Program-made: the position numbers and the translations under genes
The notes under the pieces: generated by a model
What the model was told of the DNA's origin: nothing
The model's input: the letters and a program-made list of their open reading frames with translations, nothing else
The model's database searches: none
Source: Clostridiaceae bacterium
GTDB lineage: Bacteria > Bacillota > Clostridia > Saccharofermentanales > DTU023
Direction of reading: 5' to 3'
Length of the DNA stretch: 5,552 nt
Assembly (NCBI GenBank): GCA_012798865.1
Contig: JAAZMK010000151.1
Span: 1-5,552 of the forward strand
Part shown: positions 1-5,367 of the stretch, one piece after another
Position numbering within the stretch: position 1 is the first letter of the stretch
Layout of the letters: each line of letters starts with the position of its first letter

Positions 1-1220
1 ACATCGTCGTCGATGCGACACCGATCATCGAGAAACCGCTCGTCTTCCGACCCGAAGCTTTTGAAGAATTGCTAGATGTAGACGATGGAGTTTCAGACCT
101 TTTCAGCGGCGATCTCTCCGAGATTACGGACACCATGAAAAGCCTCGCGGACCTCTTGTCTTCCTCAGAGAAAATCGGTCATGACTTGCTTGACATCGTC
201 GCCAAGTACGCTGAAGAGCCGGAAATCGAAAAAGGTGCGGAGCTTACCTTGGCTGGAATCTCCCAGAAATTCACAAAGTACACGATCGTCATCAATGCCG
301 AGAAGACGCCCGATATGTTGAAAGGGATTCTCACCTATATCCGTGACAACAAGGATATCCGCAAAGTCGTTGAAGAGCTGGGCGCTTTCTCCGAGAAGCT
401 CGATCCCCCCGCCCCTGGCGACCCGTATAGCAGTTCTTTCACTTACGAAGATTTTGTCGCGTCGATCAATGACGAAATCAAAGAGATCGAAGAAAACCGC
501 GACGATTTCTCGGTCGAGTTCCGGCGCGAACTCTACCTCGACGATCAAGGCAAACCGCAAGCAGGCACGCTGACCGTTTTCATGATCGACGGTGAGGACA
601 AAGAGCAAGTCTTTACACTCTCGCACGTCCATGTAGAGGCAAAAGACAAACACGCATTCAAATTTTCTGCTCAACCCGAAGGTGATAATGCCGTGTTCTT
701 TACAAGCGAGTACACACTCAACAACAATCTCTATACGGGGACGTTCAAGCTCTGCACAGTCAATGAAGGCGATGCTGAACAGATCATGGCTACCGGTGAC
801 TTTAACAACTTCGGTTTTGAAGAAGCCGACGGACAATTGTATCCCGTTGGAAAACTCGACATCAAACCGCAATCTTCCGAAGCGGACGAGTACTCTTTAT
901 TCCCGACGCAGGGAGGCGCCATCACCTACGAAGGCAAAGTCGAAAAGAAGGACGACGGTTCTCACTTAGTGGCAACGATAAGCGTTGAAGTTCCGGACGA
1001 CATGATGCCTGTCAAATTAACCGTTTCGCTGGATCACAGGAGCCTTTCCGAGGATGACATCGCGTTCGAAACCGCGTTGCCGTCCGATTACATCGACGTA
1101 CGGAGCCTAGACACGCTTGAAAAGCTCTTCGAAGACGATCCCGGACTCATGTTCAGACTCATGCAAGTCTTGGCGGAACTCGGCATCGACATGAGCATGT
1201 TCTTTTCCGATTTCGACTAA
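1..1220 (+). CDS. C-terminal part of a large acidic protein of unknown function (5' end outside window)
   Basis: The reading frame is open from the left edge (first full codon at base 3) to a TAA at 1218-1220, giving 405 visible residues. A TTG at base 69 could be read as a start, but the frame continues upstream through sensible coding sequence (DATPIIEKPLVFRPEAFEE) and there is no good ribosome binding site, so I treat the gene as 5'-truncated by the window. I do not recognise the family. Visible residues about 30-140 look mainly helical (LSEITDTMKSLADLL, DNKDIRKVVEELGAF). Residues about 170-350 look like alternating beta strands (GTLTVFMIDG, KHAFKFSAQ, LYTGTFKLCTV, ITYEGKVEKK, LVATISVEV), and a short helical tail ends in FFSDFD. 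It is strongly acidic, has one visible cysteine and no membrane segment. This composition suits a secreted or membrane-anchored ectodomain, perhaps a LolA-like sheet, but that is inference. It lies just upstream of an ABC exporter operon, separated by a stem-loop. Confidence 0.85.
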   Translation, partial: IVVDATPIIEKPLVFRPEAFEELLDVDDGVSDLFSGDLSEITDTMKSLADLLSSSEKIGHDLLDIVAKYAEEPEIEKGAELTLAGISQKFTKYTIVINAEKTPDMLKGILTYIRDNKDIRKVVEELGAFSEKLDPPAPGDPYSSSFTYEDFVASINDEIKEIEENRDDFSVEFRRELYLDDQGKPQAGTLTVFMIDGEDKEQVFTLSHVHVEAKDKHAFKFSAQPEGDNAVFFTSEYTLNNNLYTGTFKLCTVNEGDAEQIMATGDFNNFGFEEADGQLYPVGKLDIKPQSSEADEYSLFPTQGGAITYEGKVEKKDDGSHLVATISVEVPDDMMPVKLTVSLDHRSLSEDDIAFETALPSDYIDVRSLDTLEKLFEDDPGLMFRLMQVLAELGIDMSMFFSDFD

Positions 1221-1289
1221 TCGCCATGGGACTATGGTACATGCTTTAGCTTTCCGCTATATGCACCGAACAGAAAACAGCTTCAATGA

Positions 1290-1320
1290 ACCGGGCGCTA
1301 TGTGCAGCGTAGCGCCCGGT
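1290..1320 (+). terminator. Strong stem-loop after the acidic-protein gene; possible terminator without a T tract
   Basis: Bases 1290-1300 (ACCGGGCGCTA) are the exact reverse complement of 1310-1320 (TAGCGCCCGGT), giving an 11-bp GC-rich stem with a 9-base loop. It lies 69 bases after the stop of the upstream gene and 76 bases before the ATPase start, where a terminator would be expected. However, the bases after the stem are CAACGCTCGG, so the usual T run is missing, and the - strand side has no good T run either. It may be a U-less terminator, an mRNA-stabilising 3' structure, or a dispersed palindromic element. The structure is seen directly; its role is inferred. Confidence 0.55.
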
Positions 1321-1386
1321 CAACGCTCGGAATCGCGACATACCGGTGTACCGAGCTCATAACAAACAGATGATTGTGGAACAAAC

Positions 1387-1391
1387 GGGGG
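1387..1391 (+). promoter_or_regulatory. Ribosome binding site of the ABC ATPase gene (decides the start)
   Basis: A run of five G lies 5 bases before the ATG at 1397. It is a modest purine-rich site, but it supports this ATG over the in-frame GTG at 1346 and the ATG at 1370, neither of which has a comparable site. ATPase homology also begins right after this ATG. Confidence 0.5.
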
Positions 1392-1396
1392 AACGA

Positions 1397-2065
1397 ATGA
1401 ACGAGGGTCTGACTGTACGCAATTTGACAAAATCGATGCGCGGAACAGAGGTTCTCAAGAACCTTTCATTCGACCAGCCGACCGGCAGCATCTACGGCAT
1501 TTCCGGCGACAACGGAGCCGGCAAAAGCACCTTGTTGAAGATCTTGGCTTCCGTTCTCATTCCCGACGGAGGCCATGTTTCGTTTTCGGGCATACCGCTC
1601 AGTGACAAGGCGGAATGGAGATCACTCATCGGATACGTTCCGCAGGAACTCGCCTTGGACGACCGGCTACGTGTACGTGAAACGATCGAATTTTGGGCTG
1701 CCGTCCGCGGCATGCCCGTCTCGATCAGGAAAGCGATCGTCAAGAGCGCTATGGCTGATCCCCTCATCTCCGATTTCGTCAACAAGCCGATCCGAGAGTG
1801 TTCAGGCGGCATGGCGAGGCGAGCGAGCCTCGTTGTCGGGCTGTTCGGCGATCCGGCGTTGCTCTTGCTCGACGAGCCGTTCTCCGGAGCCGACGCTCGA
1901 AGTCGCGCCATGATGACGGAACGTCTCCGACATCTCCGTGATCGCGGACGGACCATCCTCATTGCCAGCCACGTCGAGAACACGTTGACGTCTCTGTGCG
2001 ACCGCGTGCTGCACCTCGAAGGCGGTCATTTCCCCGACGTCGATATAAATGCGCCGACTCAATGA
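1397..2065 (+). CDS. ABC transporter ATP-binding protein (ABC-2 exporter ATPase)
   Basis: This 222-aa protein is a nucleotide-binding domain that should hydrolyse ATP on the cytoplasmic face to drive the two permeases encoded next. Seen in order: Walker A GDNGAGKST (residues 37-45), Q-loop in YVPQE (Q83), signature CSGGM (135-139), Walker B LLLLDEP (155-161), D-loop SGAD (163-166) and H-loop SHV (H192). All catalytic elements are present. The signature has C in place of the usual leading L and M in place of Q, and the D-loop has A in place of L; these are mild departures. At 222 aa it is essentially one bare domain with no C-terminal extension, like the short ATPases of the CcmA/NatA type. 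I chose the ATG at 1397 because homology starts at EGLTVRNLTKS; a 17-residue longer form from GTG 1346 looks spurious. Its stop overlaps the ribosome binding site of the following permease. The substrate cannot be told from the ATPase. Confidence 0.95.
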   Translation: MNEGLTVRNLTKSMRGTEVLKNLSFDQPTGSIYGISGDNGAGKSTLLKILASVLIPDGGHVSFSGIPLSDKAEWRSLIGYVPQELALDDRLRVRETIEFWAAVRGMPVSIRKAIVKSAMADPLISDFVNKPIRECSGGMARRASLVVGLFGDPALLLLDEPFSGADARSRAMMTERLRHLRDRGRTILIASHVENTLTSLCDRVLHLEGGHFPDVDINAPTQ

Positions 2066-2069
2066 GGAA
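2064..2069 (+). promoter_or_regulatory. Ribosome binding site of the first permease, overlapping the ATPase stop
   Basis: GAGGAA at 2064-2069 overlaps the TGA stop (2063-2065) and lies 6 bases before the ATG at 2076. It makes 2076 a better start than the in-frame ATG at 2049, which has no such site and would overlap the ATPase gene by 17 bases. The overlap suggests translational coupling. Confidence 0.75.
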
Positions 2070-2075
2070 TCCCGC

Positions 2076-3329
2076 ATGAAAGGTCACGATCGCAAAAGGC
2101 GCGACGGCTTGACGACGGTTCCCGCGTCTTTTTGCGAGAGGATCCGATCTTTTCTTGTCATTTTTCTCAATGATTTACGCAAGGCACGGATGGGGCTGCT
2201 CATCGTTCTTCTCATTTATGCTGTGCTCATCGCGCTGATCTCCCCCATACTAAAGAGCGACGAGAAAGCAGATTCGCTCGGGCAACACCTGCAATTCTCC
2301 GTGTCGATTGTCGATGAAGCAGATTCGTACTTCATCGAACTAATCGCCGAAGCCGTCAAAAACGTCAAATACCTCGATCAAATTTATTTAGATACGTTTG
2401 AAAAGGCGAAAGAGCGCCTTGATCGCAATGAGACGATTCTGTTCCTCACCATCCCTCCAGATCTGTTTGAACAGACGCGCACAGGCTCCGTCAGGGAATC
2501 GGTACATATTTACCTCAATCCGCAGAAACCGATGGAGGCATCAGCCATCGCGACGCTCATTCGACAGTACTACTTCGCGATCGACCGTGTTTACAGCGCC
2601 GTTTTCGGCTATCAGAAAGAATACGAAAAACTGGGCGGCGATGAGGACGAATCGTGGCGGCAAACGACGAAGCACGCCATCAATTCACTGAGCGCTTATT
2701 TCACAAAAGATCGTTTCATCGAAAAAGGCAGAACCCCCGACCAGAGCGCCATTTACCATGCGCTGTCCGGCATTCTTGTGCTGTTTGCCTTTCTCCCTGC
2801 GATGGGGGTCCTCTACCAGACGAGTCGCCTGCACGAAACGGACCTCGAGGACAGAACGATACTCATCGCCGGTCGCATCTCGCCCGCCATCTCGCGCGTG
2901 TTGATCGGGCTTATCTGGTGGATCGCGCTCGTCATCCCGTGGCTCATCGCCCTGCGGATCGCCGGCGTCTTAGAGACATTACTCCCGACAGCTCTCGTCC
3001 TCACGAGCGTCTATCTATTCGGAGCGTGTCTCATGCTCTTCGTCGGGCGCGCGCATGCGCCGACCGTCGGCGTGTTCCAAGTCGGGTGGCTCATCTTCTT
3101 CGCGCTCATATTGTTCGGCGGCGTATTCTATCCGACGTCGCTGTTCCCCGCTTGGCTGCGCGCGGGCGCGCGCTTCACGCCGATGCACGCACCCATGGAA
3201 GCCGTGTTCACCGCGTTGTCAGAAAAAGGTTCGGTCGCGACAAATAACGTGCTGTTGTCCTTTTGGGCTGTTCCTCCTGCAATGGCGCTCGGTTTTATCA
3301 GGATTAGAAGGAGGCGCTTATGCGATTAA
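2076..3329 (+). CDS. ABC-2 type exporter permease, first subunit
   Basis: This 417-aa integral membrane protein has the ABC2_membrane_3-like plan. One membrane segment (about residues 39-58, GLLIVLLIYAVLIALIS) is followed by an extracytoplasmic domain (about 60-225). Five more hydrophobic segments follow at about 226-247, 271-296, 302-323, 331-351 and 389-408. The outer domain contains the family-typical stretch LFLTIPPDLFEQ followed by VHIYLNPQKP, the region of these permeases that usually reads as a predicted 'VIPxxF' and 'YYDP' pair. FGGVFYPTSLFPAWL and ARFTPMHAPMEA after segment 5 match the conserved re-entrant region of ABC-2 permeases. The N-terminus is basic, as expected for the cytoplasmic side. 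The C-terminus is a cluster of arginines (RIRRRRLCD) encoded by the ribosome binding site of the next gene. It overlaps that gene by 10 bases. It presumably pairs with the next permease and the upstream ATPase; the substrate is unknown. Confidence 0.9.
   Translation: MKGHDRKRRDGLTTVPASFCERIRSFLVIFLNDLRKARMGLLIVLLIYAVLIALISPILKSDEKADSLGQHLQFSVSIVDEADSYFIELIAEAVKNVKYLDQIYLDTFEKAKERLDRNETILFLTIPPDLFEQTRTGSVRESVHIYLNPQKPMEASAIATLIRQYYFAIDRVYSAVFGYQKEYEKLGGDEDESWRQTTKHAINSLSAYFTKDRFIEKGRTPDQSAIYHALSGILVLFAFLPAMGVLYQTSRLHETDLEDRTILIAGRISPAISRVLIGLIWWIALVIPWLIALRIAGVLETLLPTALVLTSVYLFGACLMLFVGRAHAPTVGVFQVGWLIFFALILFGGVFYPTSLFPAWLRAGARFTPMHAPMEAVFTALSEKGSVATNNVLLSFWAVPPAMALGFIRIRRRRLCD
3308..3314 (+). 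promoter_or_regulatory. Ribosome binding site of the second permease, inside the first permease gene
   Basis: AAGGAGG at 3308-3314 is a near-ideal Shine-Dalgarno sequence, 5 bases before the ATG at 3320. It lies within the last codons of the preceding permease, whose TAA is at 3327-3329. This fixes the start and indicates translational coupling. Confidence 0.9.
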
Positions 3330-4489
3330 AGTGTCTTCTGACTTTGATTCGGCTGAAACTAAGCATGATGGTGCGGCGACCCTTCATGATCGCATTCTGT
3401 CTCGTCATGCCCGTACTCATGTCGCTCTTCGCGGGCTCAACGCTCGCGCGCAACGACCTCTCGGCGGTGCGCGGGGGGTACGTGGATCACGCGAAGAACG
3501 ATTCGAGCATGGAACTGATTGAACTGCTCGAGTCGAGCGGCCTTTACTGGACGGAAATATCGGAAGATGAATCCGAGCGCGCCATCGCGACAGACACCGT
3601 GGATGGCGTCATCATCATTCCCGCTCATTATGGCGACCGAACCGCAACGGACAGAAAAGTCGAAAAGCTGTCCGCTGACACCGAAGCATCCGCCAAATAC
3701 CTTCCCGGCAAAAACGCGATCGCCAGCGATCTTGTCATCGAGAGCTTCCTGATCTCCGCCCTTGCCATGACGCGCGAATCAATACTGGTCGACGATTTGC
3801 TGACAATGACGGACGGCACGTCCGTTTCCCGCGAGGAGATGTACGTCCGGTTGCGAAAAAGCGCCGAAGTGGCGCGCGCAGAGGGAGCGAGCTTAAAGCT
3901 TGAACTCCACAACTTACAGGAAAACCATAGGGCTCAGATCGTCCAGATCCCCGATTTTGCCGTTGAGATACTCTTCTTGTCCATCTTTTCGCTTCTCGCC
4001 AGTCTCATGATCGCGGATCCGGCAACGCAACAAAGGCTTCGATCCATCGACGGCGGACCCTTGCGCGACTTTCTCTCTTCGTTGACCGCCCTAGCGATCG
4101 CCGGCGTCATTCAATTGTCGCTCATGGCGGGACTCACAGAGCTCATCATCCCGGGCGTCAATCGCCCGGACGGCTACTGGCTTGTCATGGCGGTCTTCCT
4201 CTTACTCATGCTCGCTTTCGGTCAACTTGTATCGCTGATGCCTTCGGAACAGCGCTTCGTGCCGGCATCGCTCGTGCTCTTCATCTTCGCCCTGATCGGC
4301 GGCACGTTCATCAGGCTCCCGTCCGCCTTTGTCGACCGCGTCGGTCAATACACGCCGCACGGGTGGGCGTTCGCCCGTCTGAGCGGCATGCCGACGACCT
4401 TGCCTCTCCTTGCCGTCGCGGGCATCGGTTTCGCACTTATTATTCTCTCTTACGTTCTGCAAACGCGCTGTCATCGCTTAACGAAGTAA
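3320..4489 (+). CDS. ABC-2 type exporter permease, second subunit
   Basis: This 389-aa membrane protein has the same plan as its neighbour but is clearly a different sequence. There is a basic N-terminus (LIRLKLSMMVRRP), a first membrane segment at about 23-40 (IAFCLVMPVLMSLFAG), an extracytoplasmic domain at about 41-210, and segments at about 213-232, 252-273, 285-306, 313-331 and 361-380. The outer domain carries VDGVIIIPAHYGD, equivalent to the IPP motif of the first permease, and a helical, charged part at about 170-205 (MYVRLRKSAEVARAEG) that may form a short coiled coil. FALIGGTFIRLP and QYTPHGWAFARLSG match the conserved late region of ABC-2 permeases. It should form a heterodimer with the first permease, powered by the ATPase. 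It is the last gene of the operon; a 305-base gap follows. Exported substrate unknown; drug, peptide, lipid or sodium export are all possible for this family. Confidence 0.9.
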   Translation: MRLKCLLTLIRLKLSMMVRRPFMIAFCLVMPVLMSLFAGSTLARNDLSAVRGGYVDHAKNDSSMELIELLESSGLYWTEISEDESERAIATDTVDGVIIIPAHYGDRTATDRKVEKLSADTEASAKYLPGKNAIASDLVIESFLISALAMTRESILVDDLLTMTDGTSVSREEMYVRLRKSAEVARAEGASLKLELHNLQENHRAQIVQIPDFAVEILFLSIFSLLASLMIADPATQQRLRSIDGGPLRDFLSSLTALAIAGVIQLSLMAGLTELIIPGVNRPDGYWLVMAVFLLLMLAFGQLVSLMPSEQRFVPASLVLFIFALIGGTFIRLPSAFVDRVGQYTPHGWAFARLSGMPTTLPLLAVAGIGFALIILSYVLQTRCHRLTK

Positions 4490-4546
4490 TCGCCCATAGC
4501 GGCTCGATCGGACGAGCGAAGCGCACCCGCGTCGATCGGCGATCCG

Positions 4547-4569
4547 CAGCTTCGCGACGCCTCTTTTCG
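4547..4569 (+). repeat. Direct repeat, copy 1 (23 bp)
   Basis: This copy starts CAGCTTCGCG and ends CCTCTTTTCG, identical over 23 bases to 4650-4672. The match cannot be extended exactly on either side, but bases 4580-4590 (TGTTTCGGGAC) still resemble 4683-4693 (TGTTCCGGAGC) at the same 103-base offset, with 8 of 11 identical. The repeat unit may therefore have been longer, about 45 bases, and has decayed at its 3' side. Confidence 0.9.
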
Positions 4570-4649
4570 TTGGATTTTGTGTTTCGGGACCTGCTCTGCC
4601 GTAATTCTGTACGAACTGTCGCGTTTCGTTTCGGAGCTGCATGGATTAC

Positions 4650-4672
4650 CAGCTTCGCGACGCCTCTTTTCG
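4650..4672 (+). repeat. Direct repeat, copy 2 (23 bp)
   Basis: Second exact copy of the 23-base element at 4547-4569, same orientation. Here its 3' end joins GCAGAAAA, so TTTTC (4667-4671) can pair with GAAAA (4675-4679) across a 3-base loop; copy 1 lacks this. The two copies are in different reading frames (offset 103), which argues against a repeated protein motif. Confidence 0.9.
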
Positions 4673-4782
4673 CAGAAAATCATGTTCCGGAGCGGGCGTC
4701 ATGGTAAAGTGAAAGAAGAAAACAATAGCAACGCATTCGGCAGAACGACTGAGTCCAAAATCGGCGGAAACAGCATACGTGC

Positions 4783-4788
4783 GGAGGT
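4783..4788 (+). promoter_or_regulatory. Ribosome binding site of cobO
   Basis: GGAGGT at 4783-4788 is a near-perfect Shine-Dalgarno sequence, 6 bases before the ATG at 4795, and fixes that start. Confidence 0.9.
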
Positions 4789-4794
4789 GGCGAC

Positions 4795-5355
4795 ATGGCG
4801 AAACAAGAGAACTCCATCGAGAAAATCAGGGAATGGCTCGGTCTCGTCCACATTTATTGCGGTGACGGCAAGGGCAAGACGACTGCGAGCGCAGGTCTGG
4901 CGGTTCGCGCACGAGGTCACGGATTGAACGTGCTCCTCACGCAGTTTTTGAAAAGCGGAACCTCCGGCGAACTCGAGCCGTTGCGTTCACTCGGCGTCAA
5001 AGTGATCTCAGGCTCTTATTCACAGAAATTCGTCTTCATGATGAACGCGGAAGAGAAGGCGGCGACGCGCCATCGTTGCGAGACGCAGTTTCGAGAGGCG
5101 ATCGCCCGAAGCCGCGAAGGTATTGACCTTTTGATCCTCGACGAGGTCATGGGCGCCATCGCGACAGGGATGCTCGATGAACAGGAGGTCATCAATTTCT
5201 TAGAATCGAAGCCGCCCAACTTAGAGGTCGTCCTCACGGGTCGCGATCCTTCAGAGACGCTGATCGATCTCGCCGACTACGTCTCGGAAGTCGTCATGCG
5301 AAAACACCCCTACGAGACATCCGGTCTCACCGGACGAATAGGTATCGAGAGATAG
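4795..5355 (+). CDS. cobO: Cob(I)yrinic acid a,c-diamide / cob(I)alamin adenosyltransferase (CobO/BtuR family)
   Basis: This 186-aa cytoplasmic enzyme should transfer the 5'-deoxyadenosyl group from ATP to the reduced cobalt of a corrinoid, making adenosylcobalamin or its precursor. Seen: after a 16-residue N-terminal helix comes LVHIYCGDGKGKTTASAGLA with the P-loop GDGKGKTT at residues 23-30, then VRARGHG (37-43) and LLTQFLKSG (47-55). The Walker B-like LLILDEVMGA is at 112-121, VLTGRDP at 146-152, LADYVSEV at 159-166, and the C-terminal signature MRKHPYETSG..GRIGIE ends the protein. These match the CobO/BtuR family, known from E. coli BtuR, in order and spacing. The KFVFMMNAEEK segment (78-88) is typical of the Firmicutes form. 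Length is normal. No other cobalamin synthesis gene is in the window, so it could serve salvage as well as synthesis. The following GuaA-like gene begins 12 bases after its stop. Confidence 0.95.
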   Translation: MAKQENSIEKIREWLGLVHIYCGDGKGKTTASAGLAVRARGHGLNVLLTQFLKSGTSGELEPLRSLGVKVISGSYSQKFVFMMNAEEKAATRHRCETQFREAIARSREGIDLLILDEVMGAIATGMLDEQEVINFLESKPPNLEVVLTGRDPSETLIDLADYVSEVVMRKHPYETSGLTGRIGIER

Positions 5356-5359
5356 GAGA
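5354..5359 (+). promoter_or_regulatory. Ribosome binding site of the GuaA-like gene, overlapping the cobO stop
   Basis: AGGAGA at 5354-5359 overlaps the cobO TAG (5353-5355) and lies 8 bases before the ATG at 5368. This supports that start and suggests co-transcription and coupling with cobO. Confidence 0.8.
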
Positions 5360-5367
5360 ATAGCGAC

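Larger units (their letters stand above)
4490..4794 (+). other. Non-coding gap with a direct repeat, between the exporter operon and cobO
   Basis: These 305 bases hold no gene I accept. Open frames crossing it on either strand run into the flanking genes out of frame, lack good ribosome binding sites and have arginine- and serine-rich shadow-like composition. Its main content is a 23-bp exact direct repeat listed separately. Near the exporter end is a weak 5-bp hairpin (GCTCG 4502-4506, CGAGC 4513-4517) with no T run, so I see no convincing intrinsic terminator. I see no clear -35/-10 pair before cobO; TAAAGT at 4704-4709 is only a poor -10 candidate. I do not see the conserved box of a cobalamin riboswitch. 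Confidence 0.7.

Noticed and set aside
69..71. TTG as the start of the first gene
   Set aside because: The frame is open through to the window edge with protein-like sequence upstream, so the gene is truncated by the window rather than starting here.
165..872. Long - strand open frame (235 codons) opposite the acidic protein
   Set aside because: It is fully antisense to a long convincing coding frame, has no ribosome binding site I can see, and its cysteine-, phenylalanine- and valine-rich product mirrors the acidic codons of the real gene.
1341..1353. TACCG-GTG-TACCG with a small inverted repeat (CGGTGTACCG), a possible operator before the ATPase
   Set aside because: The arms are only 4-5 bases and there is no promoter or regulator gene to support it.
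1424..1429. TTGACA resembling a -35 promoter element
   Set aside because: It is inside the ATPase coding sequence (NLTKS region), and no TATAAT-like -10 lies at the right distance.
1492..1983. - strand open frame (163 codons) opposite the ATPase
   Set aside because: It is antisense to conserved ATPase motifs, and its arginine- and serine-rich composition is typical of a shadow frame.
4580..4605. Possible cobalamin riboswitch element (GGGACCTGCTCTGCC) upstream of cobO
   Set aside because: Only a short GACCTGC-like match is present; the full B12 box and the surrounding helices are not seen, and the gap is dominated by the direct repeat.
4363..4707. + strand open frame running from the end of the second permease into the gap
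   Set aside because: It begins out of frame inside conserved permease sequence, has no good ribosome binding site, and is arginine- and serine-rich. Its resemblance to another frame is due only to the 23-bp DNA repeat.
4577..4927. + strand open frame spanning the gap and the start of cobO
   Set aside because: It overlaps the P-loop region of cobO in another frame, has no ribosome binding site, and its second half is plainly a shadow. The first part (CFGTCSAVILYELSRF) looked protein-like but is too short to support.
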